From Pseudisothecium myosuroides (taxonomy: Eukaryota; Streptophyta; Bryopsida; Hypnales; Lembophyllaceae): a stretch of DNA of 64,000 nucleotides. The DNA lies in contig OX637297.1 of the NCBI GenBank assembly GCA_951799445.1, positions 3,968,001-4,032,000 on the forward strand, written 5' to 3'. A model generated the notes under the pieces. The model was given only the letters and a program-made list of their open reading frames with translations. It was not told the DNA's origin and made no database searches. The position numbers and the translations under genes were made by a program. Below are positions 1 to 11,676 of the stretch, piece after piece; the first letter of the stretch is position 1, and each line of letters starts with the position of its first letter.

Positions 1-434
1 ATCGGAACCAGGAACTGTAGAAGGTTTTGATGCCGGTCGTCCAAACAATCCGCGATCGCATGCCCATCCTTTGAGTCCACCGTGCACCGGAACTTCCCCC
101 GAGTGTAACCCTCCTTTGAGGTGGCCATCCCTCGACCTCCTGACCGGAATTCGTATACGGCCTTCCACATCTCTTCCGTCCAACTGCCCGGAATTCCGCG
201 GATGGTCTTGTCGAACTGATTCGAGAGTTTTCCCAACAGCTCTCGAATCATCCACTCCTCCCTAAACCCCCAGGGTTTATCGATCAGTCCTCCGCAACCC
301 ATCTTGGCAAGATCCTCTATCAGGTTGTCCTTTTCCTTCTCGTCTACTGGAATAATCGGACACACCTTCCGGAGTTTAACTTCTACTGCGGAGGAACTGG
401 ACGGCCCTGCTCTACTCTTGCGGAGTTGAGGCAT
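1..434 (-). CDS. Gag-like protein, N-terminal part (copy A, partial)
   Basis: The reading frame starts at the ATG at 434 (MPQLRKSRAGPSSSSAVE) and stays open for about 144 codons to the window edge. It is nearly the same protein as the one starting at 14882: a serine-rich start, a KEKDNLIEDLAKMGCGG segment, then a GGRGMATSKEGYTRGKFR segment. The protein resembles gag-like or 'plant transposon protein' sequences in general character (basic, no signal peptide, no membrane segment), but I cannot place it in a named family. The frame is clean, so this copy is young. Function is inferred only from the repeated, element-borne context. Confidence 0.7.
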   Translation of the reverse strand, partial: MPQLRKSRAGPSSSSAVEVKLRKVCPIIPVDEKEKDNLIEDLAKMGCGGLIDKPWGFREEWMIRELLGKLSNQFDKTIRGIPGSWTEEMWKAVYEFRSGGRGMATSKEGYTRGKFRCTVDSKDGHAIADCLDDRHQNLLQFLVP

Positions 435-706
435 GGACACGAGCTGTGCTAAACCGGATTCTGACTGAGGCTACCTTTCCCTCTCCTAGCCGCACGTCTC
501 GTTTCTCACCTTCGCTCTTCCGATCTCAACCGGAATACCTCTAAACCTGCAACAAACACTAAAGCGCTGCGCGCCCTCACACACACACGCACACACAAAC
601 TCACAGAACAAGGGAGAAAATCGCTGGAGAAGGAAGCTAAGTATGCGCTGGAGAGCGATTTCCGCAAAAGAAATTTGAAAAAGAGTGGCAACTGGATTGG
701 TCAGCC

Positions 707-714
707 TATTTATA
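707..714 (-). promoter_or_regulatory. TATA box of copy A
   Basis: TATAAATA on the minus strand, about 270 bases before the ATG at 434. The same box at the same distance is present in copy B (14603-14610), so it is a conserved part of the element. Confidence 0.6.
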
Positions 715-944
715 GTCTGATCTGTCATCATGACCAAATCCGTTCCTGACCCAATCCGTTCCAACTCAGATCCGCTCCAATTCTAATCCGGTTTAGATTC
801 AGATCAAATCCGGATTGTCACCTATTCCATTCCGTAGTTAATTTCCGATTTTCCGTTATCTCTTACTCAATTCCGGATCCCAGATCACGGTTTCCGTTCC
901 AAGGTTTAGATAACTTACAAAAACCAAAAATTCACATTGCGACA

Positions 945-2940
945 ACTAGAGATTTCCATATTTTAAGATGAAATTTTAATAGAAGGTGGGTGCAAGGAAT
1001 ATCTTTCATATGCACTAAATTTCAGCACATTTGGAAATAGGAGTCAAAAGTTATGGCCAAATATGTGACTTTTCTTCGTAACTGGGCAATCTGGGCAAGA
1101 AAAAACATTTGGCAGGAATTGGATTTTATTTTTTTGTATTTTTCTTCTCATAGATAATATTTTAGTCTATCTGGAAAGCTTTGGTTCATTTTATTTGGAT
1201 TTGTTATGAGACAGTTAATAGGGACATTCTTGTTTTTCGGGCAGTTAGAGCATCTTCTTAAAAAAAATAACTTGTAGGATTCATTTCTGAATGCTATTTT
1301 TGCAATTTAAAAAAAAATAAAATTCTCATGGTTTAATTTACTTGCTAGAACAATGTCACCATTGGAATTAGTGTATTTTAATTCCATCTAAAATATATGA
1401 ATATTTTAGATTTTCCTTCTATCTTGTGTTGACTTCTACTTAATAATTTTTTTAGGAATGATAATTCAGTTTTTTTGAATATTCTTTTTTTCCCTAGACT
1501 CTCAACTCAATTCACTATTATATAGATCGAAAGCTCAAAACTTTGTAGTGCCAAAATTTAAAGTTAAAAATGTTTAAAGTTTAAAAATCTAGTCCCGCAA
1601 TGTGTTGAAATACTTGTTTTTCCCACTTTAAACGCATATATCTTGCAATCTGGGCGGTCCAGAATTCTGAAATTTTTCTGAAATGAAAAAACCTGAAAAC
1701 CATTTTGTTTATTAGTATACGTGGATACATTTTGAAGCAAATAATATATTATTTGAAATTTCTTTTAAAAATTGGGAGAACTTAGGTTTACAAATGAGAA
1801 GAGTAATTGCATTGATATTCTTCCAATTTTATGTTTTCCATTATGGGAAAGCCTCCATTCTTTGGTAAGTTACGAATGAACCTTTTTTCTAAAGGAAGAA
1901 GAGCACTTATTTTATTTCTTCTTTACCTCTTAATTTTTAAAAAATAAGAACCCCAATTTGTATTAGTTTATTTAAAAGAAAACTTGCGTAGAAGAAGAAG
2001 AGGTCCGATATTTTTCCTTCATTGTATTTTTAATTCTTGATTTCTACTTGTAGAACTCTATGCTTCAATGATTTATAAATGAAAATTATTTGGATAAAGT
2101 AAAGGGCATTGATTTTATTTATTAGTATATTTGAATATATTTTGATGCAAATAATAAATATTTTTTAATCTATTTAAGAAGTTTTCAGAATTTTCCCTCA
2201 TAAAAATAATTGCAACACTATTCTTTTATATTCATATTCCAAATTTTGAGGTACCTTGAAACCGAGTAAATTCCATTTCTTTTTGTAAGTAAGGAACAAG
2301 GATGATTTAAATAAGTTCAGTGTAGCCATTTTTTTCCTATATTATATTAGTAATTTTTTTTAGGGAACCTAAACTTTTTTTTTCATTTAAGATATTGTAG
2401 TCTTGTTGGATCTTTCCTTTATAAGAAAAAGAGCACCAATTTCTTTCCCTTGAGCGGCTGCATTTTTGGTGGGTTCAACATCTTTTTATAGCCCACTAAC
2501 AACTGTATTTTTGCGTTAGAAGTTCATCATAGTTGAGTATATTTTTTTATAACAATCTGAAATGGAAAAAACCCCTTATTGTTAGTTAACATGATGTAAG
2601 AGCTTTTAAAAAAAATTCAACTTCAAACTGAGAAGAGGAAACATTTTTGGGGGATATTTCTTTCAATATAATAGTGGAGTAATAAAACCCAAAATGAGAA
2701 CAAACATTTATTCCTCGCTCAAAAAATTGACTCACAATATTGCAAGGATAGTATATATTAAAAAATCCAAGCAATATATAATTGCTATGCATGAGCACAA
2801 TACAAAGCCGTAGAATTGGAATTGACGCAACAAATAAAAAACAACACATATTACTTAGCTAGGTGACCATGGATATACTATGAGCCCATATGTATAAGCC
2901 TTACATTATATCTAATAACGAGAAGTGATGTTCAAGTAAA
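945..2940. other. AT-rich sequence without recognisable genes
   Basis: Long A/T runs and short ORFs only. I see no domain, no splice-linked coding pattern and no tandem repeat. Confidence 0.6.
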
Positions 2941-3238
2941 TGATTGCAACAAATGTCTAACTGATAACATTTGGGTTGTTCTGAGAACCGCTTCCTTCGC
3001 CACGTTCAAAATTGGATGACTCTCCAACCCCTAGCTTGCGCTTTGCACGAGTGCGAGAAGCTGGTCCATCCGCATTCAAAATGGATTCTAAGACATTGGA
3101 ATCCTTCAGAGCTAGGAGGGTTTTTTGGGTCTGTGGAGAGTGTTTTTCCAATAGATAGTCCAATGCTTGACTTTGGTAATAAGGCCCTTACGTGGAGTCC
3201 ATGTATTGCATATCATTCAACTCTTGAATGGAGGCATT

Positions 3239-4807
3239 TTAATCCTGATTGGCCACCCTTTTGCCTTGAAAATTCCAACGATGCTTCTCCGGATGAAGAC
3301 CCCACTTGAAGGTTGCGGAGCTCTTATCGAAATATCCACCAAGGCATTGGAAGAAGAACGCCCTCTTCCCTTCATATTGTGCTCCCTTTCCCATTAGCTT
3401 GGGTGCAACGGCCGCAATTTCAGCCGGGTCTGTTTCCCAGTTCAATTGCGAGCTAACATCTCTCGGTTCTTTATTATGAAAGCCTTGTCGCCAACTCCAA
3501 AGCAAGTCTTGGCCCCAAAATTTCGTTTCATCCGTTGTGTCACCGCTGTGTTCCCAAGACGGTGGCATGTAAGTCATCAAGTTGAACATGGCATACAACC
3601 GTTTATGGAATGGCGCTGGACATATGACACATCGTCGCCTAATCAACCATTGCGTGATGAGACATTGAGGATGGTATACATGTGCGCAGGATCCAAGTGC
3701 CCAACCTCTTTTGGGGCCAAATGGGTCTAGACATATGGGGCATTTGGTGTGGTCCAAGACGAAATGTGCAGGCTTCGGCCACAGCAACTTCTGTTGCTCT
3801 TTGTCAAGGTGGGAAGACTTGTGATTCATGTGGTCCCACCCATTTTGTATCCAATCTATGACAGTCTTCCCAGGCAACTCCAACATGGGCATGTCACTGG
3901 GAAAAAGGGTATCAAGCAATGTCCAAGATGTGAGTCCATTCTCCTGTTTAGGAGCACTTGCAATAAAGTTCTTCGAAACTTTATCCAACTCTTGGGCAAT
4001 TTGTTGTGATCTGTCCACGGAGAAAATGCAGGCGACCTTCCAATGGTAGTATGTGGCCGCCAACTCTCCCAACTGCGCTTGAAGAGTACGGTTTTCCTCT
4101 TCAAGTCCCGATTTCTTCACCGACTGTACGGGGCATGGAACAACAGGAAACGAAAGTGAATCTTGGGTCCCACGGAGATCATTTGTGTCAGCGGTAGTGT
4201 CTTCCGTGATGGTAGGAAGATGCGCAATTGGAAGAAGTGAAGAACGCTTGGTACGCTTGGCAGGAGGAGTCTGTTGAAGGATGTCGTCGGTGAGGTCCCC
4301 TACAACCTTGTCCAGATGATGTAGATCATGCTCAATGAAGGGGTCGTCCATGTCTGACAAAGTCAACATTTCTCGCTCTTTCTCCCAAAGGCGTTGTAGT
4401 TCTTTAGATTGCTGAGATATGATAGCGCTTTTGTGATCGCAAAGTGATTGCAATTTCCTGACATCCGACTGAAGTGAGGCAATCGTGGAGTCTTTGGTCT
4501 TCAAGATATCGAGGGCCTTACACAAGGCCACAATGTTGTCAGCTGGAGTCGCTTGAGGCTGGGAAATGGTAGTACGAACACCTCCGTCCATGGGTAAGTC
4601 CTCATTTGGTCCAAAGTCAAAGACATTGACAGCATCCTCTTCTGCCAACGGTGGGCCTGAAACCGTCGCTGAGGCTAGTACAGATCTGACTCGATTTGTA
4701 GAGCGCCGCACCTTCGGAGGATGTTTTATTCTCCGTCCTCGTGATGATGAAGGTGCCTCAACATTTTGAACCTGAACTTCCACGGGGGCGACGGGCTGCT
4801 CCCTGAT
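3239..4807 (-). CDS. Coiled-coil and RING-H2 second half of gag-like protein (element C)
   Basis: This frame is the direct in-phase continuation of the 213-residue ORF that ends with TGA at 4808-4810. It has no ATG near its 5' end, so it is made either by reading through the TGA or not at all in this copy. In order it shows a basic PSSSRGRRIKHPPKVRR segment, a heptad-rich region (KALDILKTKDSTIASLQSDV, continuing through LWEKEREML), and near 3610-3745 a RING-H2 finger. The finger has CPIC, then CAHVYHPQC, then CVIC, which satisfies C-x2-C...C-x-H-x2-H-x2-C...C-x2-C. RING-H2 proteins are usually ubiquitin E3 ligases; an E3 role here is inference. It ends at TAA 3239-3241. The same frame continues after two TAA stops into 68 more basic residues (stop near 2957), so the C-terminus may be shortened by decay. 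Confidence 0.6.
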   Translation of the reverse strand: MREQPVAPVEVQVQNVEAPSSSRGRRIKHPPKVRRSTNRVRSVLASATVSGPPLAEEDAVNVFDFGPNEDLPMDGGVRTTISQPQATPADNIVALCKALDILKTKDSTIASLQSDVRKLQSLCDHKSAIISQQSKELQRLWEKEREMLTLSDMDDPFIEHDLHHLDKVVGDLTDDILQQTPPAKRTKRSSLLPIAHLPTITEDTTADTNDLRGTQDSLSFPVVPCPVQSVKKSGLEEENRTLQAQLGELAATYYHWKVACIFSVDRSQQIAQELDKVSKNFIASAPKQENGLTSWTLLDTLFPSDMPMLELPGKTVIDWIQNGWDHMNHKSSHLDKEQQKLLWPKPAHFVLDHTKCPICLDPFGPKRGWALGSCAHVYHPQCLITQWLIRRRCVICPAPFHKRLYAMFNLMTYMPPSWEHSGDTTDETKFWGQDLLWSWRQGFHNKEPRDVSSQLNWETDPAEIAAVAPKLMGKGAQYEGKRAFFFQCLGGYFDKSSATFKWGLHPEKHRWNFQGKRVANQD

Positions 4808-5449
4808 TCATGTTGTCCTTGGGACTCGTGTACCATCGGAATCTTCATCCTCCTCTGATTCGTCAGTGGGAACTTCAAGAGTCTCTTTGTTTCGAGGATC
4901 ACTTTGAATAGGTCCAAGTCCGCCCTCTAGAAATTTTAGAATCCCTCTTGGGATTAATCCAATTTCTGGACGTTTGACGTACGGACTTTCTTTTATCGTG
5001 CTCCAGTCCACCTCCTTTTTCAATGCCACCTCAGCATACGCTCCTCTGGCAATGCATAGAGTAACCTCGTTCCTCTCTACGAAAGGGGTTTTGTAAAGGA
5101 CCTGCCACACTTCCACGCACCTTTGAACGAAAGTTGGACTTTCACAATACTTCAGGTTTGCCTTATTGGTGCGCCGGTTGTAATGATGGCGCCATGCCGG
5201 AAACAACTTCCCGATGTGGCACCATTCAATGTAATCTTCGCAAGTTTGCATTGTCCACGGCTCGGTCTCCTCTTTCCAGCCTTTAAAAGCGAGGTGGTCT
5301 GGGCTGTTCAACACGTGCCATCGCTTGCGATGAACGGTACCCCTGCGCTTCCGCCCCTTATCTAAAAGAGCCTTCCTGGCTACACCAGGAGTGACAACTG
5401 CAGTGTGCAGGATAGGTAGTGATCCACCGCTACTTCCCCCCGTGGCCAT
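4808..5449 (-). CDS. Gag-like N-terminal protein of element C
   Basis: The 213-residue frame starts at ATG 5449 (MATGGSSGGSLPILH) and ends at TGA 4808-4810. It ends in an acidic tail (TDESEEDEDSDGT). A segment reading RNEVTLCIARGAYAEVALKK followed by EVDWSTI aligns with VTIAIGNLIFGALSGERK followed by VDWARI in the protein at 14882-15787, and both lie a similar distance before an acidic stretch and an in-frame stop. I therefore treat the two as distant members of one gag-like family. There is no enzyme motif. A structural, nucleic-acid-packaging role is inference. Confidence 0.6.
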   Translation of the reverse strand: MATGGSSGGSLPILHTAVVTPGVARKALLDKGRKRRGTVHRKRWHVLNSPDHLAFKGWKEETEPWTMQTCEDYIEWCHIGKLFPAWRHHYNRRTNKANLKYCESPTFVQRCVEVWQVLYKTPFVERNEVTLCIARGAYAEVALKKEVDWSTIKESPYVKRPEIGLIPRGILKFLEGGLGPIQSDPRNKETLEVPTDESEEDEDSDGTRVPRTT

Positions 5450-5619
5450 TGGATTTGTCGGTGTTGCAAACTCGCGGTAACAAAGGGTTGAATGAATCCA
5501 AGAAGAAATAAATATTCAACGAGAGGGTAACGCATGCACCCAATTACGGATACAAGACCGAAAGCCTCAAAGGAGAATGAAGGTGCGAGAAATGGCATGG
5601 GCGAGTGAACTTATAGGCG

Positions 5620-6290
5620 GGGCGAGCACGGGTGAATTAGGTTTGGACAGGCGCGTGCGACTCCAACGACCGCGCATACGGCGACTTCGGGTACAGATTC
5701 TGGGCGACTCCGTGTCCGCCTGGGCGACCTCGGGTCCCAATAGGCGACTTTGGGTACAGAGTCAGGGCGACTCCGTGTCCGCCTAGGCGACCTCAGGTCC
5801 CAGTAGGCAACTTCGGGTACAGATTTTGGGCGACCTCGGGTCCACTTGGGCGACCTCGGGTACCCAGTAGGCAAATGCGGGTCCCTCATCAGGCGACCTC
5901 GGGTCCATTGGATGCGACTACGGATTCTAGTGGGCGACTTCGGGTCAACCTTGCCCACCCGTGGTCGCCCCTCCCCGCGGTCGACCACCTACAAGCTCCC
6001 ACCCGCGGTCGCCAAATCCGCGGTCGCCATATCTGCAGTCGCCCACCCACGGTCCCCTTACCCAAAGTCGCCTGAATCCGAGGTCGCCCACATCCGCGGT
6101 CGCGCTATACCCAAAGTCGCCACACACGCATGCGCCCCAGATTCTGCCACGCGAGCGCTTTATGGCATCCAGGTGGCGTAAATAAAAGGGTACTTACCTT
6201 TTCGGAAAGTCAAAGGTAAAGTTGACTCTACTAGATGTCGCGGGAGTTCTACTCGACGTCGCGTGATGTCGAGTTGTCGCGATGTCGTGG
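5620..6290. repeat. GC-rich repeat array with orientation switch
   Basis: Degenerate copies of GGCGACCTCGGGT and GGCGACTTCGGGTACAG run from about 5620 to 5945. From about 5950 to 6125 the same words appear inverted (GTCGCC preceded by CCACCCGTG or CCCAAA). A different short word, with GATGTCGCG and ACGTCGCG, follows at 6215-6290. The array lies directly upstream of the gag-like gene starting at 5449. Its base composition is far more GC-rich than the sequence beyond it. Confidence 0.75.
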
Positions 6291-6939
6291 CATCGGGGAA
6301 GACAACCCTGATCCAAAATACTAATTTAAGTTGTTGGTGGACCCTTCTTTGTTCATGTCCAAATTGACAGTTCAAACAACGGGAGGGAGGAGGCGTGGTC
6401 CCAAAATTTTGACATAACTCAAAGAACAAAACAGAAAAAATAAGCCAGAGCCAAAACAAATAAACAAAATAGAATTAAACAAAAAACCTCACTTGAGTTC
6501 CGGTTTACGTGTAATTTATTATTTCATTTATAGCTTCAATTAGGTTGTTTGTTTTGTCTTCTTCTTCTGTTTGTTTGATTGTTTGGTAATGTGAGATTTA
6601 GAGTAACTTAGTGTCCTGTTCAAGAGTACATTATATATCCTTTTTTAGCTTTAAATAGTGGAAAAATAAACAGATATCATTTGTCACAGTATTATACTAA
6701 AGAGTATGTTTAATATTTATTTTCAGCTTTACAAATTATGGCTTTTTAGCTTTACAAATTATTTTCAGCTTTTTAAATTATTGTATGTTGCTCAATAATA
6801 TTTTATGCATTTATCAAATATTCATTAAAGAATATTAGTCAAGGTGTACCGCAATCTGGTAGCACTTCTCGTCTATTAAGTTTGTATGGTATATTTTTCT
6901 ATGTTTAGGTGCCATATTTGTTTTGTTTGTCACGTTTAG

Positions 6940-7960
6940 ATCTCCCGGACCATGTGTCCACCAGTGGCATGCTGGGTACTGTCGGAAAGTCCCCGGCAAG
7001 GAGGGGTGTATGAGCTTGGTTTAGTTGCGTCTGGAGTTACGCTGAGGAAGTTTTACGGTTTAGGAGTATTTATGGTTAAAAAAATTAGGAAATTACTTTT
7101 ACTTTTATTTTGGTCACGTTCTTGGTACCGTTAGAAAACTCTCCGCGGGGAGGCCTGGGGTGCATAGGCTTGGTTGTGTGGCATTTGGACCTATAGTGGG
7201 AAAATTATGGGTTCATGAACTATTTCTAGTTCTTAAGAATTACTAAATTTATGATGCTAATTTAGGTATCTTTTGAACCGTGTGGCAATTGATCATGTTC
7301 TTGTTACCACTGGAAAGCCCTTGAGGGGGGGCACCTAGTATTTTACTACAAACCATGTGCGAACAAGTGGTTTCTAATGAACTATAATTTCAACTTAAAA
7401 TTTTGAGGGTTGCTTAATAATGACTATAGGTTTCCATTGCCAAAATTTCAAACTAAAATAATAGTTGAAAAGATTTGTACAAGAGGTTGAAAATGGCCTA
7501 AAACGGCAAGTTTTTCAACTCAAATATTTAAAGAGATCACATTTAGATGACCATTGCATCAATACTCAACTCAAAATGAACTTTCAATAGAAAGCTATTT
7601 TTAGGAATTTTTTGTTCATTTTTTAGACAATTTTTTAGGATATAATATAGGGGTGTGAAAGTTATTTTTCAGTTGTACAGTGTATCTAATTACTTCAAAA
7701 ATTTGTAACTAATTATCATTAACAAATAAAAATATCAATAATTCAAAACATAAACTTTTGAAGTAGGAAGATCTAGTCATATTTTTTTTATTTCATTTTA
7801 TTTAAATTTTAGGATATAATATAGGGGGTCCTAAGTTTTGTTCGCACGTGTTTTCTAATGGACACTCTAAGTGACCCCTACGAGGGAAAGCCCTTAGCGA
7901 GGAAGGGTGCACGGGCTTTGTTTTTTGGTGTTTGAACCTATGGTGGGAAAGTTATGGATT
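6940..7960 (+). repeat. Dispersed repeat module, several diverged copies
   Basis: A module of roughly 100-200 bp recurs: GATCTCCCGGACC, then GGAAAGTCC..GGCAAGGAGGGGTG, then GGCTTGGTTTNGTGG and a GGTGGGAAAGTTATG-like end. Copies are near 6942-7050, 7125-7215, 7300-7345 and 7860-7960. The same module occurs inverted at 38.27-39.11 kb. No coding potential is evident. Confidence 0.55.
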
Positions 7961-8399
7961 TATGAGTTATTCTTGGTTTTCAAAATTACTTTTACTTTTG
8001 TTTTGGCTGTAGCAACAACATAGGGCTTCAATAGTGTAATTAAATTTTCAATATAACAATGGTTCTGGCATATGTTAAAAATAAAAAATAAATAAAAAAA
8101 AGAGAAATAGAGAAGGGGGAATTCATAGAAGACTATTCCTTGATTCTTTGAACTCATGGATGGATTCGTTTGAATTTTGGGATTGCCGGGAGTGGGTACG
8201 TACTTACTTTTGGGATTTGGATTTTCAATGCTGGGGTTGTTGCTGGGAACGTTCCGGGCTCGTAATTTGAGGAGGCATCCATTAGATGAAAAACTGGTTT
8301 AAGAGATTGTCTTTTACAGTATTTGTGTTAAGAAAATTAATTTAAAAGAATCGTCCGTTTGTTTCAAAAAAAATAAAATAAAAATAAATTAATTAATTT

Positions 8400-9120
8400 A
8401 AGAAAATCCCTGTTATAACCCCCCCTGGAAATGGGACGGATGGCAAGCAAGTCTCGGGCAGTCTAGGGCTGAGGCCGGTTATGAAGCAGGAAAGTTCTCG
8501 GTTTCTGGCGGTTCAGGTTACGAGGAAACAGCAGTCGGCGCGCTAGGGTCCCGGTATCGGAGAGAGAAGTCGACGAGCTAGGATTTGGCGCAGTTTTTTT
8601 TTTTCCTTTGATTTTTGTCGTTGCTTCTCGAAATCTTGTGTGCGTTGCGAAGTTTCCTTTCTTTGTGCGCCTGGAGTACTTGCATGTGCGCGTGCTCTAG
8701 GCTTTCCTTGGTTTCACAAGTGGAACGAAACAAAATTGAAGACTTTGAGAGTCGGCGGTGGCGAGCGGTGATGTGCGCAGCCGGTGGTGAGCGACGAAGT
8801 TGGCAATGAGGTGCGCAGCAGGTGGTGAGGTGCGTAGCAGGTGGTGAAGTGTGGAGCAGGTGGTGAGGTGTGGAGCAGGTGGTGAGGTGCAGAGCAAGTG
8901 GTGAAGTGCGGAGCAAGTGGTGAGGTGCGGAGCAAGTGGTGAGGTGCGGAGCAAGTGGTGAGGTGCGGAGCAGGTGGTGAGCGGCAAAGTCTGCGCGGAG
9001 CGGCGGAGGTGCATCTTCTCGTTTCATGTGCGTTTTTTTTCTTTTGATTGATTTTGGATGCTTGATTTTCCTTTACGCCTAGAGTACTTGCTACGTGGTC
9101 TAGATAAGGAGGGGAACTGA
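8400..9120 (+). promoter_or_regulatory. GC-rich leader upstream of the E1 gene
   Basis: Composition rises sharply at 8415 and stays high to about 9100, in contrast to the AT-rich surroundings. No long coding frame or known domain is present. A similar GC-rich block precedes the E2 gene at 40.1-40.7 kb, and in both cases a palindrome-rich region and then the ParB-like exon follow 2.5-3.3 kb later. I infer a promoter or non-coding first exon; no TATA box is convincing. Confidence 0.35.
8810..8980. repeat. 19-bp minisatellite, about 9 copies
   Basis: The unit is GGTGCGGAGCAAGTGGTGA, with substitutions. Because 19 is not a multiple of 3, all frames on the opposite strand read as His/Leu/Thr-rich repeats; these are not genes. 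Confidence 0.85.
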
Positions 9121-10490
9121 TGCTTCAATGGTGGGCATTGGCCACAATTAGGGTTCACAAGTCTCGGAAGCAGCAAGTTGCTGTCCTCCAGTACATCGTA
9201 GTTCTATTTAAGGTTTTAGTGTTTATTAGACCCACAGGAAAGCCCCCTTGTGCAGCCATTCCATCTTCATAGAGTTTGTGAAGTATGAGGGACTGCAAAG
9301 CACAGCAAACCCTATATGAATATGGTCCATGTTGGTGCCACTTCGCTTCTTTGTTATTATTTGACCCTGGTTCTATTGTTTGCTGTTAGAAGTCTTGCTT
9401 AGAAGTCTGCTTGTTTTGATTGCTTTTGAAGATGTTGTTTAGGTTTTGGGTTTTGGGTGTTATCAAAGTTGACATGTGTTGTTAGATGGCCCTGAGGTTG
9501 TTGCTGGTTTTTTGAAACACCTGTTTACGTTTGTTCTTTAGGTTGTTGTTAGGGTATAAGGTTTAGGGGGTCCTCATTTAGTGTCAGTTGCAGCTCATTT
9601 GCGTGGTTAATGGCTGTGACTAACATCGCATGAAATCGGGATTTCCTCCTAATATTATTGGATTATTTATTCAAAACAATTGCACGTATCATGTGTTGAT
9701 GTTCAAGGAAGGTAGTCAGAGTATCATGGTCATTTACTTTGCAGTTTAGTGTATTGTTAGGTTCCAGGGGGTTGTTTGGGTGTTGCTGGTTGTTGTTCAA
9801 TCTTTTGTCAATTTTAGGGTGCTTTGGAGTAAGTTTTGACCTCGTATGTCATGGTCTAAGTTGTTTCCTGCATGTTTTTCCTGTCTTGTAGAGAAGAAGT
9901 GGCAGCACCAGGGATTTGAGCGCAATAGAAATTTCAGCAGCAACCTTATTTCATAGGAAGTGAGTTTCGTGGTCCTGAAATTGTGTGTTTTACTTTCCGT
10001 AGTCACTATTTTTGCATCAGAAGTGTGTGTGATCTGATTTTTAGATTTGTTTTCCCTTTGCCAGTTCTTTCTTTCAGATTTTCAGATTTTCAGATTTGTT
10101 TCCCCAGGTTGTTGTACAGGTCCTGCAAATGCCAGGGAAGCTGTTGTTGCGTTTTGTTCAGCTGTTTGAATTATCACTAATTCCCTCTTTTCAATATGTA
10201 TTTAGGAAGAATTGAAGCTTGCGGGGCTGCTGGTGCATTCAAGTTCTTGCTCAGACCGATCAATGCTCTCGATTAGTTATTGGAGGAGAAAGCACAATTA
10301 TCGGTAAGTAAAGTTCTGTGCACACTCATCTGGAGCAATACTTGTTTTCAAATCAAAATGTAGTGTGACGCCGTGGACGCAATAGTAAACCACGTTTTAG
10401 AGCACAAAAAGCCATTTGCTGGCTCAGCTTGAAACAAATTCATGTCGACGGTACCTTACCTTTGCCCAAGTTAGTGGAATTTCAAATAAA
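9121..10490. other. Non-coding sequence, probable 5' leader or intron of E1
   Basis: T- and G-rich sequence with repeated TTGTTGTTAGG-like words. No domain-bearing frame was found. Confidence 0.4.
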
Positions 10491-10559
10491 ATTTCTATAC
10501 TAGCACTGATAATTGAAACAAGTACGCTCAACCTCGATTCTACACAGAATCTGCCGTCA

Positions 10560-11510
10560 CAACAGGTTTACCTCGCATCGAGTTAAACTATACTAGTCAG
10601 ACCCTATACACAGCAGATTTACCTCGCATCGAGTTAAACTATCCCAGTCAGACCCAACACAAAGAAGATTTAACTTGCATCAAGCTAAACTATCCCAGTC
10701 TGACCCAATACACGGCAGGTTTACCTCGAACCAAGTTAAATTATCCCAGTCAGACACAATACAAACAAGATTTAACTCGCATCGAGATAAACTTGCCAAG
10801 ACAGTCCTAACCCACAAAAATCAAACACGTAGAAAAGAAAATTGCCAGCACTCCAGATTTAACTTGCATCGAGTTAAAATAGCCCAGATACTGCCAGAAT
10901 AGAACAAATTAAACTCAAACCGAGTAGAATAAACCAGCCGTCCTAAATCCTTCTAGTTCAAAGCAATATTGCAGCGAAACATCTACTACGCGCAGCAAAG
11001 AGACACAAAAGCCTTGTTAACACTAAGACCCTGTTAGACCACCCGTAAACTTGACGTAGACCAGAACATAGCAGACAACAGAGAAGTAACCTCGATGCGA
11101 GTTAAACTTGGCATCCCGCACCAATAGCCGAGATCCAAATTAGGAAAACCACAAAACAAAAGAGAAGCTTAATTTGATGCGAGTTGAACGCAACCACTGA
11201 ATGCAGAGCTGAATACTGGTGCACAGTTTAAATATCCTTCAACCAAGACTTTGAACAAACAGAAAAACAGTGCAAGGGTTGGTCGTATCAGGAAGAGATA
11301 GTCAGAAGTACCCCTTTGTTTAACTCGGACCGAGTTAAATGAAAGCACGCCGTGTAGAGAAGAATAAGTTGTTTGAGCCTAGAGACCAGTTCAACAAAAC
11401 CAATGAAGTTGATACACCTGAATTGAAGAAGACTACTAAATCAAAAGTCCCCCTGGAGAAAAATACGACGGCTTTGAGTAGAGAGAACTTTCTTGAGTCG
11501 ATTTAAAACT
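10560..11510 (+). repeat. E1-type palindrome cluster
   Basis: From 10560 to about 10900 a unit of about 50-60 bp repeats. Each unit carries an interrupted palindrome with arms TTTAACTCG (or TTTACCTCG) and CGAGTTAAA, then ATCCCAGTCAGACCCAA-like sequence. Further isolated palindromes follow near 10908, 11092, 11170 and 11319, with a half-site near 11495. The cluster ends just before the first E1 exon. The same palindrome recurs inside E1 introns at 13127, 18765, 18809 and 19883. Confidence 0.8.
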
Positions 11511-11676
11511 CAGAAAAGCAAGCACAGTCGACGGTAGTGGATTAAAATCTAATTCTGAGAGTTTCTGGTTGAGGTCCACGTTGCTTTATAACCGTAACTC
11601 AAAGCAAGTTGAATACCACAGGGATTCATGAGAGATGTCCAAGTAAACCTAATCAGTTATCTTGTGATGTACGCAG

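Larger units (their letters stand above)
1..944 (-). mobile_element. Gag-like element copy A, 5' part (cut by window edge)
   Basis: Reading on the minus strand, this segment matches the first roughly 940 bases of the element at 14372-17846 with only scattered substitutions. Both begin with TGTCGCAATGTGAA, so the shared outer boundary (base 944 here) is supported by two independent copies. In order it holds an AT-rich lead, a TATA box, a CA/GT-rich leader and the start of the gag-like coding region. The other end lies outside the window, so no target-site duplication can be checked. Confidence 0.85.

Noticed and set aside
3446..4769. Plus-strand ORFs of 60-94 residues
   Set aside because: Antisense shadows of the RING-containing frame; no motif of their own.
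8578..9027. His/Leu/Thr-rich ORFs on the minus strand
   Set aside because: Produced by the 19-bp minisatellite in all three frames; no domain and no conserved counterpart.
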